Part shown: piece by piece, positions 1 to 9,111 of the stretch | Layout: each line of letters starts with the position of its first letter | Position numbering within the stretch: position 1 is the first letter of the stretch | Assembly: GCF_016907695.1 (NCBI RefSeq) | Contig: NZ_JAFBCK010000001.1 | Coordinates: 3,217,001-3,281,000, forward strand | Length of the DNA: 64,000 nucleotides | Reading direction: 5' to 3' | DNA from: Actinokineospora baliensis | GTDB taxonomy: Bacteria; Actinomycetota; Actinomycetes; Mycobacteriales; Pseudonocardiaceae | Notes under the pieces: generated by a model | The model's database searches: none | Seen by the model: the letters and a program-made list of their open reading frames with translations, nothing else | What the model was told of the DNA's origin: nothing | Made by a program: the position numbers and the translations under genes

Positions 1-627
1 CGCCGGGTGGGCCCCGGGCGGCGCAGCACCGACCGGGCGAACCCGCTCGGCGCGACCCAGGACGTCCTGCACGACCTCGGCCACGAGCTGGCCACCCTCG
101 CCCTGCTCACCGCCGCCGTCGCCGCCGACCCCGGGTTGTCCGCGCCGACCAGCACCCGGGTCGAGCTGATCCAGGCCCAGGTCGCCAGGCTCGTCGACCT
201 CGTGCACGGCACCCCGGTCACCGCCCCGGTCGACGTGCGGGCCGTGCTCGACCAGGTCGTCGCGGTCGCCGCCGCGGCGGGCGCCCCGGTCGAACTGGCC
301 CCGGGGGAGCCGGTCACCTCGACTTTGGACCCCGGGGTGCTGTGGCGCGTGGTGTCCAACCTGGTCGCCAACGCGGTTCGGGCGGGTGGCGCCGTCCTGG
401 TCGAGATCACCGGGACCGATCCGCTGGTGGTGGAGGTCGTCGACACCGGACCGGGCTTCGGCGCCGGTCCCCCCGGTCGGTCCGGCCGCGGTCTGGGCAT
501 TGTGGACGGTCTGGTCCGGTCGGTGGGCGGGATCACCCGGATCACCCCGGAACTACCAGCGGGTACGCGCATCCGCGTGGCCTTCGGCGTCGTTGAGCCC
601 ACCGAAGGCACCCCGGAGGCGACATGA
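1..627 (+). CDS. Sensor histidine kinase, C-terminal part (5' end outside window)
   Basis: The frame is open from base 1, so the gene is cut by the window edge; a GTG at 7 is the first in-window start but probably not the real one. An H-box-like segment (HDLGHELATL) places the phospho-acceptor His near residue 24. It is followed by a HATPase_c domain with N-box (NLVANAVRAGG), G1 box (VVDTGPGFG) and G2 box (GRGLGIVDGL). This is the autokinase half of a two-component system; sensing domains would lie upstream. Its stop overlaps the ATG of the response regulator by 4 bp, so the two are translationally coupled and very likely cognate. The signal is unknown. Confidence 0.85.
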   Translation, partial: RRVGPGRRSTDRANPLGATQDVLHDLGHELATLALLTAAVAADPGLSAPTSTRVELIQAQVARLVDLVHGTPVTAPVDVRAVLDQVVAVAAAAGAPVELAPGEPVTSTLDPGVLWRVVSNLVANAVRAGGAVLVEITGTDPLVVEVVDTGPGFGAGPPGRSGRGLGIVDGLVRSVGGITRITPELPAGTRIRVAFGVVEPTEGTPEAT

Positions 628-1280
628 CCGACCTGGTGTTGTGCGACGACCACACGGTCTTCGCCGACGCGTTGAGCACCGTGCTCACCCAACACGGCTT
701 CACCGTGCGCGCGGTCACCGCGACGGTGTCCGGCGCGGTCACGGCGCTGCGCGGCCTCAACCCCGACCTGTGCCTGCTCGACCGCACCCTCGGCGACGGC
801 GACGGCCTGGCCGCGCTCGGCGAGCTGACCAGGGCGAGCGCCCGCACCAAGATCCTCATGCTCACCGCGGACGAGAACCCCGACACCGCCGCCCGCGCGC
901 TCGACGCCGGAGCAGTCGGCTACCTCCACAAAACCGGCAGCGTCAGCTCCCTCACCCAAGCCCTCCGCCGCGCCATGGACGGCGAGGTGGTGGTCGAACT
1001 CCCCACCCGCGGCGACCGCCCCCGCTCCCCAGACCCCGGCGACCCCCACCGCCTCGCCGCGCACCTCACCCCCCGCGAACGGCAGTGCCTAGCCCTGCTC
1101 GTCGAAGGCGCCAGCACCGTCGCGATGCAACGCAGGATGGGCATCTCCTCCACCACCGTGCGCACCCACATCCAGGCCCTGCTGACCAAACTCGGTGTCC
1201 ACTCGCGCTTAGAGGCGGCCTCCTTCGCCGTCCGCCACCGCCTCCTGGTGGACCCGCCCCACCGCGCCACCGGGACCTGA
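624..1280 (+). CDS. NarL/LuxR-family response regulator
   Basis: A 218-residue two-domain response regulator. The receiver domain has the acidic pair D8/D9, phospho-acceptor D53 (CLLDRTLGDGDG), T81 and K103. A linker leads to a C-terminal LuxR-type HTH (LTPRERQCLALLVEG ... STTVRTHIQALLTKLGV). It would bind DNA as a phosphorylated dimer and is partnered with the overlapping kinase upstream. Leu196 is encoded by TTA (1209-1211), rare at this GC content. Targets cannot be inferred. Confidence 0.9.
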   Translation: MTDLVLCDDHTVFADALSTVLTQHGFTVRAVTATVSGAVTALRGLNPDLCLLDRTLGDGDGLAALGELTRASARTKILMLTADENPDTAARALDAGAVGYLHKTGSVSSLTQALRRAMDGEVVVELPTRGDRPRSPDPGDPHRLAAHLTPRERQCLALLVEGASTVAMQRRMGISSTTVRTHIQALLTKLGVHSRLEAASFAVRHRLLVDPPHRATGT

Positions 1281-1558
1281 CTCGCCCAGGGGACCCGGCA
1301 CCGGGCTTCGACCATCCGAACGGCGCCAGGGTGGTCACCCCGACCGGCTCGGGCATCTCCGCGCGCCTTGGCGACGGTGTCCGCCGGGCGTGCGCTTGGT
1401 CGGCCGCGTCGATCGCCCAGTTGGCCCATAGCGTGCCCAGCGTGGCGTTTGAGGTTGCCGTCGACTCGGCCAGCTCCGGCTGCGGTGACACCCGCGCGGG
1501 GGACCCGGCGCCGGTGATCCAACTGTCTGAATCGGCCAGGCGGGGTCACTATGGAGCC
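1281..1558. other. Intergenic gap with no recognised gene
   Basis: 278 bp between the response regulator and the DUF6986 gene. Frames stay open across it because of GC content, but none has a ribosome binding site or a protein pattern I recognise. A weak direct repeat around GGACCCGGC(A/G)CCGG occurs near 1290 and 1502. Probably promoter and leader sequence for the downstream gene. Confidence 0.4.
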
Positions 1559-2599
1559 ATGCGGACGACCCTCGACGGCTCCCTGATCGCGGGCCTCGTC
1601 GCCACCCTGGCCGAGACCGGGCCTGAGCCGTCCCCGGTGGACAGTCGGGCCGTTGTCCGCCAGCCGGTGCACACCTGCCTCGTGCCGGTGCAGGAGGCCA
1701 CCGACGACATGCCCGCGCGGTGGGGTGCGAACGCCGCTGCCGCGCTCGCCGAGCACGCTCCTGACCCGGCGGCGTTGGCCGGGATCGTCGGCTTGCCCCC
1801 GGCGCTGGCGACCGTCGTGTACGAGCGGATCCGCGGGAAGCTCGCCACCGACCCGGTGGAGGACGTGCGGATCGACCTCAGCCACCGCGAGCACGACACC
1901 GGTGACGCCGACGCCGCGCGCGCCGCTGAGCTCCTGGCCCGCTGGTGCTTGCCCGAGTCCGGTATCCGTGTCCGGTCGTTCGCCACCGCGGACTCGTTCC
2001 GCCGCGCGGTCCGGTCGCTCGACCTCGCGGTCACCTCTCTCGGCCGCCCGGTGACGCTCACCCTGCCCGAGGTCACCTGGGCCGAGCAGGTCAGCGTCAT
2101 GGTCGGCCTGTTGGAGGTCCTCGAACGGCGGCTCGGCCTGCCCGACGGCGCCCTGCGGTTCGAGGTCGGCGTCGACACCGCCCGCGCAGTTGTCGACCAC
2201 GTGGGACGAGCCGCGGTACCGGCTTTCATCGCCGCGGGCGAGGGCCGGGTGTCCGGGCTCGTCTTCGGCGCCGACACCTACGCCGCCACCTGTGGTCTCA
2301 CCGACGCGGACGCCGATCATCCGGCCTGCGATTTCGCGCGGCACCTGATCCTGGTGGGAGCGGCAGGCAGCGGGGTTCGACTGTGCGACAGCCCGACGAC
2401 TCTGCTCCCCACAGGAGATAACGTCGCCGAGGGCTGGCGGCGGCACTATAGGCAGGTCCGGCGATCGTTGGCGCTTGGCTTCCCACAAGGCGTGGACATC
2501 CACCCCACCCAACTCGTCGCCCGCTATGCAGCCGTGTTCACCCACCGGCTGGAGAGTCACAGCGCGGAGAGTCTGGCCAATCTCTCTTCTGGCAGCTGA
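1559..2599 (+). CDS. DUF6986 family, HpcH/HpaI aldolase or citrate-lyase-like protein
   Basis: 346 residues from the ATG at 1559. The C-terminal half has the pattern of actinobacterial DUF6986 proteins, which resemble the citrate lyase beta/HpcH TIM-barrel family: LTLPEVTWAEQ, then RFEVGVDTARAVVD at a likely Mg-binding Glu strand, then VSGLVFGADTYA, and a C-terminal GFPQGVDIHPTQLVARYAA. Family membership comes from recalled patterns; the substrate is unknown. The long open frame upstream of 1559 runs through the response regulator out of frame and is not coding. Its 3' end overlaps the convergent FhuF-like gene by 43 bp. Confidence 0.7.
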   Translation: MRTTLDGSLIAGLVATLAETGPEPSPVDSRAVVRQPVHTCLVPVQEATDDMPARWGANAAAALAEHAPDPAALAGIVGLPPALATVVYERIRGKLATDPVEDVRIDLSHREHDTGDADAARAAELLARWCLPESGIRVRSFATADSFRRAVRSLDLAVTSLGRPVTLTLPEVTWAEQVSVMVGLLEVLERRLGLPDGALRFEVGVDTARAVVDHVGRAAVPAFIAAGEGRVSGLVFGADTYAATCGLTDADADHPACDFARHLILVGAAGSGVRLCDSPTTLLPTGDNVAEGWRRHYRQVRRSLALGFPQGVDIHPTQLVARYAAVFTHRLESHSAESLANLSSGS

Positions 2600-3219
2600 C
2601 GGGGACAAGACACGCACTTGGGTCCGCCCGTCGCCTCGTAGATCAGGCAGCACGACCCCCGGCGGACGTAGTCGCGGCCGTTGACGTTCACGAACCGCGG
2701 CGCAGGCGACTCCGGCATGTCCGCCGCCAACGACAACGCCAAGCCCGGCGTCCCGCCCGACCAGAGCACCCGGTTCGCCAGCGAGTCCGCGCCCACCGCC
2801 CACAGCGTGCGGGCCTTGGCGCCGGTCACCGCCGCCACCGCGGAGATCACCGACTCGAACACCCCGTGCAACGCCGCCCCCGGCGTCGAGCACAAGGAGT
2901 CCGAAGTGGTGCCCAAGATCCGCCCGTCCGGGTGCAGGTGCAGGGTGACGGCGGCCGGGTCCAACGCCTTCCCCGTCACCACAAGCGATTCCACCGTCGG
3001 CGCGGGCACCATCATGCTCGCCGAGTACCACCACAACACGCCCAGCACCCGCCGGTCGCGGAACCGGTACATGCGCCCCGCGGCGGTGATCTGCTCGGCC
3101 ACCCAGTCCGCGTCCGCGGCCTGGGAAACCGGGACCGGCGCGAGGCCCGCCGCCACCGCACCGGAGTGGTACGGCAACCGCGCGGCGATCGCCGCGTACA
3201 CCTCCGGGACCCCGCTCAT
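2557..3219 (-). CDS. FhuF-like (2Fe-2S)-binding protein
   Basis: 220 residues from ATG 3219; an in-frame start at 3258 would add 13 residues. The C-terminus carries the FhuF-type cluster motif CC-x10-C-x2-C (C190, C191, C202, C205), the ligands of a [2Fe-2S] centre in ferric-siderophore reductases. The rest is a typical weakly conserved actinobacterial FhuF-like body. The likely role is reductive release of iron from siderophores in the cytoplasm, but no siderophore genes are adjacent. It diverges from amtB across a 172-bp gap that also holds a GlnR-like box. Confidence 0.7.
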   Translation of the reverse strand: MSGVPEVYAAIAARLPYHSGAVAAGLAPVPVSQAADADWVAEQITAAGRMYRFRDRRVLGVLWWYSASMMVPAPTVESLVVTGKALDPAAVTLHLHPDGRILGTTSDSLCSTPGAALHGVFESVISAVAAVTGAKARTLWAVGADSLANRVLWSGGTPGLALSLAADMPESPAPRFVNVNGRDYVRRGSCCLIYEATGGPKCVSCPRQLPEERLARLSAL

Positions 3220-3273
3220 CGGCGGCCACGTTACAGACACGCTTCCGTGGTCGACCAATCACTGCTCGTGAGC

Positions 3274-3289
3274 GAAACGTGGCCGTAAC
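3274..3289 (+). promoter_or_regulatory. GlnR-like box upstream of amtB
   Basis: GAAAC (3274-3278), six bases, GTAAC (3285-3289). The spacing and half-sites match the actinobacterial GlnR consensus (alternating GTnAC and GaAAC half-sites every 11 bp). Further GAAAC half-sites lie at 3317 and 3339, 22 bp apart, and a GTTAC at 3230. amtB-glnB-glnD operons are established GlnR targets in Streptomyces, Mycobacterium and Amycolatopsis, so location supports the call. Confidence 0.6.
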
Positions 3290-3391
3290 ACCGCCGGGCC
3301 GGTAGTTCACCGGCCCGAAACCAACGGCGCGGTCGCGCGAAACAGCCCGCCCCGATGCTTCCCGGCAATCAACAGTTCACGGGAGGACGAT

Positions 3392-5109
<1,718 letters not shown>

Positions 5110-5112
5110 CCG

Positions 5113-7479
5113 ATGCCCGGGGACACCACCCCGACGGCGGCGGACCTGGTCCTGGCCCGCGACCGGCTCCTGCGAGCCGCCGCGGTGCCCAGGTCCGCCG
5201 CGGGCGGGCACCGGCTCACGCCTGCCGCGCTGCGCGAGGCGCTCACCGACCTGCACGAGTTCTGGCTCACCGCGCACGCCGCGCGGGCCGGGGTCGGCGG
5301 ATCGGCAGGCGCCGCCCTGTTCGCCGTCGGCGGCCTCGGCAGGCGTGAGTTGGTGCCCTACGCCGATCTCGACCTGGTCCTGGTGCACGACGGGCGGACC
5401 AAAGTGGACGCTCTGGCCGAGCGGCTGTGGTACCCCCTGTGGAACTCGGGGGTGGGTCTGGACCACTCGGTGCGCACCGTCGGCGAGGCGCTCGACGTCG
5501 CCGCCTCGGACCTGCGCACCGCGCTGGGCCTGCTCGACGCCCGGCACCTGGCGGGGGACGCGGAGATCACCGCCCGGCTCGCGGCCTCGGCCAAGGAGCG
5601 GTGGCGGGCCGGGGCGCGCAAGCGGCTCGGGGAGCTCATCGAGTCGGTGCGCAAGCGGTGGGTGCGCGCGGGGGAGGTGGCGCACTGGGTCGAGCCGGAC
5701 CTCAAGCACGGCCGCGGCGGTCTGCGCGACCTCGACATCCTGCGGGCGCTTTCCCTCGCCCAGCTCATCGATCGCCCGGGTGCGGAGGTCACCGCGGCGC
5801 ACGTGCTGCTGATGGACACCCGGACCGAACTGCGCCGCATCGCGGGCCGTCCCCGCGACGTCCTCCGCCCGCAAGACGGCGACGAAGTCGCCACCGCGCT
5901 CGGGCTGGAGGACCGCTTCGCGTTGGCGAGGGCGTTGTCCGGTGCGGGCAGGACCATCGCCTACGCCCTCGACGTCGCCCTCCGCTCAACCGGTGCTTCC
6001 GCGGCGCCCCGGCGGGTCCTGGGTGTCTTGCGCCGCACGCCTGATCGCCGCCCGTTGGACGAAGGTGTTGTCCTGCACGGCAACGAGGTCGTGCTCGCCA
6101 GGGATGCCGCCCCGGGGAAGGATCCCGGTCTGCTGCTGCGGGTCGCCGCCGCCTCCGGCCGCACCGGCCACCCCATCGCCCCCGCCGCGTTGGCCCGGCT
6201 CGCCGAGTCCGCACCGGAGCCGCGTTCGCCTTGGCCTGCCGAGGCCCGGCAGGACCTGGTGGCGTTGCTGGGCGCGGGGGAGGGGCTGGCCGATGTCGTC
6301 GAGGCGATGGACCGGGGTGGCCTGTGGGCGCGGCTGTTCCCCGAGTGGGGCGCGGTCCGCGACCTGCCGCCGCGCGACCCGGCCCACGTGTGGACCGTCG
6401 ACCGGCACCTGGTGCAGACCACGGTCAACGCCGCCCGCCTGGTGACGTCGGTGGCGCGGCCGGACCTGCTCCTGCTCGGTGCGCTGCTGCACGACATCGG
6501 CAAGGGCCGCGACCAGGACCACTCCGTCGTCGGCGCCGCCCTCGCCGCCCAGATCGGCCGCCGCCTGGGCCTGCCCGCGGCCGATGTGGACACCCTCGCC
6601 GCGATGGTCCGCCACCACCTGCTGCTCCCGCACACCGCCACCCGCCGCGACGTCGACGACGAGTCCACCATCCACCGCGTCGTCGACACCCTCGGCGGTG
6701 ACCCGGTCCTGCTCGACCTGCTGCACGCCCTCGCCCAAGCCGACTCCCTGGCCACCGGCCCAGGCGTGTGGACCGAGTGGAAGGCGCGCCTGCTGGCGGA
6801 CCTGGTCACCCACTGCCGCACCGCCATGGCGGGCGGCACCCTCCCGGAACCCGTCGGCCTCGACGCCGCCCAACGCACCCTCGCCGAGTCCGTCGCCACC
6901 ACCGGCAAACCGGACGTCCTGATCGAGCGGACTGCGGGCCAGGCGGCCACCACGATCACCCTGGCCACCCCCGACCGCCCCGGCGTCCTCTCCCGAGCAG
7001 CGGGCGTCCTGGCCCTCAACTCCCTAGAAGTCCACGCGGCCACCGTCGCCACCCACGCCACCACCGCCGTCGGCGTCTTCAGCGTGACCCCCCGGTTCGG
7101 CTCCCTGCCCGACCCGACCCTGCTGCGCGAGCAGTTCACCCGAGCCCTCTCCGGCTCCCTCTCCCTGGCCGCCGTCCTAGCCGCCAAAGAACGCGACTAC
7201 GGCGGCCGGGCCACCGACGCCCCAGCCCCCAAAGTCCTCTGGTTCGACGACGAAGCGGGCGCCCCGCACTCGGTGGTCCTGGAACTGCGCGCCACCGACC
7301 GGATCGGCCTCCTCCACGACATAGCCACCGCCCTCGAATCCACCGACGTGAACGTCCAGTGGTCCAGGGCCACCACCCTCGGCCCCTCCGCCGTGGACGC
7401 CTTCGGCTTCACCCCACCCCCCATCCCCGACTGGCGGGCGCGGATCACCCAACGCGTACTGGACGCCGCCCGAGGTTGA
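5113..7479 (+). CDS. glnD: Bifunctional P-II nucleotidyltransferase/hydrolase
   Basis: 788 residues with the GlnD domain order: an N-terminal nucleotidyltransferase domain (VGGLGRRELVPYADLDLVLV), the GlnD helical region with LKHGRGGLRDLD, an HD hydrolase domain (GALLHDIGKGRDQDHS near residue 460), and two C-terminal ACT domains (starting ITLATPDRPGVLSRAAG and LRATDRIGLLHDIATAL) that sense glutamine. It modifies and demodifies P-II encoded immediately upstream. It is the last gene of the operon; the downstream 1.6 kb is non-coding repeat DNA. Confidence 0.95.
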   Translation: MPGDTTPTAADLVLARDRLLRAAAVPRSAAGGHRLTPAALREALTDLHEFWLTAHAARAGVGGSAGAALFAVGGLGRRELVPYADLDLVLVHDGRTKVDALAERLWYPLWNSGVGLDHSVRTVGEALDVAASDLRTALGLLDARHLAGDAEITARLAASAKERWRAGARKRLGELIESVRKRWVRAGEVAHWVEPDLKHGRGGLRDLDILRALSLAQLIDRPGAEVTAAHVLLMDTRTELRRIAGRPRDVLRPQDGDEVATALGLEDRFALARALSGAGRTIAYALDVALRSTGASAAPRRVLGVLRRTPDRRPLDEGVVLHGNEVVLARDAAPGKDPGLLLRVAAASGRTGHPIAPAALARLAESAPEPRSPWPAEARQDLVALLGAGEGLADVVEAMDRGGLWARLFPEWGAVRDLPPRDPAHVWTVDRHLVQTTVNAARLVTSVARPDLLLLGALLHDIGKGRDQDHSVVGAALAAQIGRRLGLPAADVDTLAAMVRHHLLLPHTATRRDVDDESTIHRVVDTLGGDPVLLDLLHALAQADSLATGPGVWTEWKARLLADLVTHCRTAMAGGTLPEPVGLDAAQRTLAESVATTGKPDVLIERTAGQAATTITLATPDRPGVLSRAAGVLALNSLEVHAATVATHATTAVGVFSVTPRFGSLPDPTLLREQFTRALSGSLSLAAVLAAKERDYGGRATDAPAPKVLWFDDEAGAPHSVVLELRATDRIGLLHDIATALESTDVNVQWSRATTLGPSAVDAFGFTPPPIPDWRARITQRVLDAARG

Positions 7480-7957
7480 GTAGTCCTACCCACCCCCACC
7501 CAAGTGCCCTCACACTGTGGCCCCCACCCTCCCCCCACAAGACTTCCCCTCGTCACGCCGAGCTCCACCACAGGCCGGGACCGGGACCCGCCGGGAATCC
7601 ACACCCCCCGCCCCCGCCCAACTCGCCGCGACAAACCCCCGGGCGGGGCCCGAACGAGGGGTCGGGCCCCGCACCCGGGCGTTCCCCTTGCGCCGAGCGA
7701 GCCCACTCGCCCGCTCCGTCTCCGAGCCGGCCACCCCACCCCGGCTCACCGGCAGGCCAGTTCACTCGGTTTCCGGCCAGGCCACCCACTCGGTTCCCGG
7801 GCCAGCCCACGTACCCAGCTCATCGAGCCAGCCCACCCGGCCCGGCCATCGCTCCCGTAAGCCGCCGGTGCCCACCCGGCTCACCAAGCCAACCCACCCA
7901 ACCCCAACCGCCCGGGCCAGCCCCGCCGCTGCTTCCGGAAGCCGCCGCCCCCAACTG
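7480..7957. other. C-rich gene-free stretch with degenerate short repeats
   Basis: 478 bp after glnD with strong C-over-G strand bias. It is built from degenerate repeats of the type CCAGCCCACC, CACTCGGTT(T/C)CCGG and GAGCCAGCCC. All frames translate to Pro-rich low-complexity strings, so open frames here are not evidence of genes. The same kind of spacer separates the structured repeats downstream. At about 7850-7879 there is one copy of the sequence that normally precedes those repeats, but no palindrome follows it. Confidence 0.6.
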
Positions 7958-8100
7958 CTCGATGGGGCGAACTTGGTTTGCGCGGGGCCCCTGCGCCACC
8001 CGTGGCAGGACCGCAAAGCTGGGGCCGAAAAGCATGGCCCTGTCCGCGCACAACGCTACGGGCACCGCTCCCCCACGCAAACCAAGTCCGCCCCATCGAG
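7958..8100 (-). repeat. Structured palindromic repeat, copy A
   Basis: 143 bp bounded by about 30-bp inverted arms (7958-7987 and 8070-8100; CTCGATGGGG at the left end, CCCCATCGAG at the right). Inside, CCCGT (7999-8003) pairs with ACGGG (8058-8062). A central GGGCC/GGCCC hairpin has a 9-nt loop containing GAAAAGCAT as read on the plus strand. The minus strand is given as sense because the arm mismatches are G.U on that strand. Similar copies are at 8200, 8441, 8735, 55244 and 55484. No transposase, target-site duplication or CRISPR-like unit size is seen. Confidence 0.8.
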
Positions 8101-8199
8101 CCGCCGCGCGCAGCCCCCTGAGCTGGCCCACTCAACCCAATCGCCCGAGTGAGCCGCGTCAGCCTCACGGCTGCTCTCGGGGGCCGCTGCCTCTAACTG

Positions 8200-8342
8200 C
8201 TCGATGGGGCGAACTTGTTTTGCGCGGGGCCCCTGCGCCAGTCGTGGCAGGACCGCAAAGCTGGGGCCGAAGAGCATGGCCCTGTCCGCGCAGAACGCTA
8301 CGACTGCCGCTCCCCCACGCAAAACAAGTCCGCCCCATCGAG
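8200..8342 (-). repeat. Structured palindromic repeat, copy B
   Basis: 143 bp, starting 242 bp after copy A. The arms read CTTGTTTTGCG and CGCAAAACAAG where copy A has CTTGGTTTGCG and CGCAAACCAAG, so both sides changed together. The inner stem is CAGTCGT (8239-8245) with ACGACTG (8300-8306), perfectly complementary but different in sequence from copy A. Same orientation as A. Confidence 0.8.
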
Positions 8343-8440
8343 CCGTCGCACTCAGCCCCCGAGCCAGCCCGCCCAGCCCAGCCGCCCGAGTCAGCCCCGC
8401 CAACCCAGCCATCGCTCCCGGAAGCCGCCGCCCCCAACTG

Positions 8441-8583
8441 CTCGATGGGGCGAACTTGTTTTGCGCGGGGCCCCTGCACCAGCCGTGGCAGGACCGCAAA
8501 GCTGGGGCCGAAAAGCATGGCCCTGCAGCGCACAACGCTACGACTGCCGCCACCCCCACACAAAACAAGTCCGCCCCATCGAG
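8441..8583 (-). repeat. Structured palindromic repeat, copy C
   Basis: 143 bp, starting 241 bp after copy B, with the TTGTTTTG/CAAAACAA type of arm. The inner stem CAGCCGT (8480-8486) faces ACGACTG (8540-8546): one position is C.A on the plus strand and therefore G.U on the minus strand. The core has the TGCAGCGC variant instead of TGTCCGCGC. Preceded by the conserved flank ending GCCCCCAACTG. Confidence 0.8.
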
Positions 8584-8734
8584 CCGCCGCACCCAGCCCC
8601 CGAGCCAGCCCACCAAACCAGCCCCCCGAGCCAGCCCGCCCAACCCAGCCCCCCGGGTCAGCCCCGCCAGCCCAACCCACCGAGCCGACCCACCCAGCCC
8701 AACCACCGCTCCCGGAAGTCGCTGGTGCCAACTG

Positions 8735-8878
8735 CTCGATGGGGTGGACCTGTTTTGTGTGGGGGGACGTCAGCCGTAGCTTTGTCGCGCTGCAGGGCCA
8801 TGCTTTTCGGCCCCGGCTTTTGCGGTCCTGCCACGGCTGTCGTAGGGGCCCCGCACAAAACAGGTCCACCGCATCGAG
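8735..8878 (+). repeat. Structured palindromic repeat, copy D (inverted orientation)
   Basis: 144 bp, 294 bp after copy C, with the asymmetric core reversed relative to A-C. The arms are GGTGGACCTGTTTTGTG on the left, matched by CACAAAACAGGTCCACC on the right, a set of paired changes not seen in the other copies. The inner stem is CAGCCGT (8771-8777) with ACGGCTG (8833-8839), perfect. One G-G mismatch lies in the outer arm. The sense strand is inferred to be plus. Confidence 0.8.
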
Positions 8879-9111
8879 CCTGCACTCAAATCGCGGATCC
8901 AGCCGATGGCGCAGCCGAGGCGAGGATCCAGCGTAAGGCGCGAAGCGACGAGCCGACCCTGTCCACACCCCATCCAATGGTCAGAACCGAGACGTCCGGG
9001 CAGCCTGCCCCCCAGGCCGACTACCCTCGACCCCAAGACCGCGTCACGCCGATCCACCGGGCCAGCGCCGCGGCCGACCGATCCGACCCGCAAGGCTGGA
9101 GTGCCGCACCC
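8879..9111. other. Gap between repeat array and ffh
   Basis: 233 bp with no recognised gene. Frames read through into ffh without stops, but there is no plausible start with a ribosome binding site. Presumably holds the ffh promoter; no clear -35/-10 pair was found. Confidence 0.35.

Noticed and set aside
386..1558. N-terminal extension of the DUF6986 frame upstream of 1559
   Set aside because: It reads out of frame through the kinase and response regulator genes as Arg/Pro-rich sequence.
920..3310. A 796-codon minus-strand open frame opposite the response regulator and DUF6986 genes
   Set aside because: High GC opens antisense frames. The plus-strand frames have domain motifs; this one is Gly/Arg-rich without any.
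7958..8878. CRISPR array or insertion sequence
   Set aside because: Units are 143 bp, palindromic over their whole length, with degenerate low-complexity spacers and no cas or transposase genes. IS ends would not covary internally.
7504..8936. Several long Pro/Arg-rich open frames on both strands between glnD and ffh, with recurring peptides such as GPKSMAL
   Set aside because: The peptides recur because the DNA repeat recurs, appear in several frames and on both strands, lack ribosome binding sites, and are interrupted by structured palindromes. They are not credible genes.
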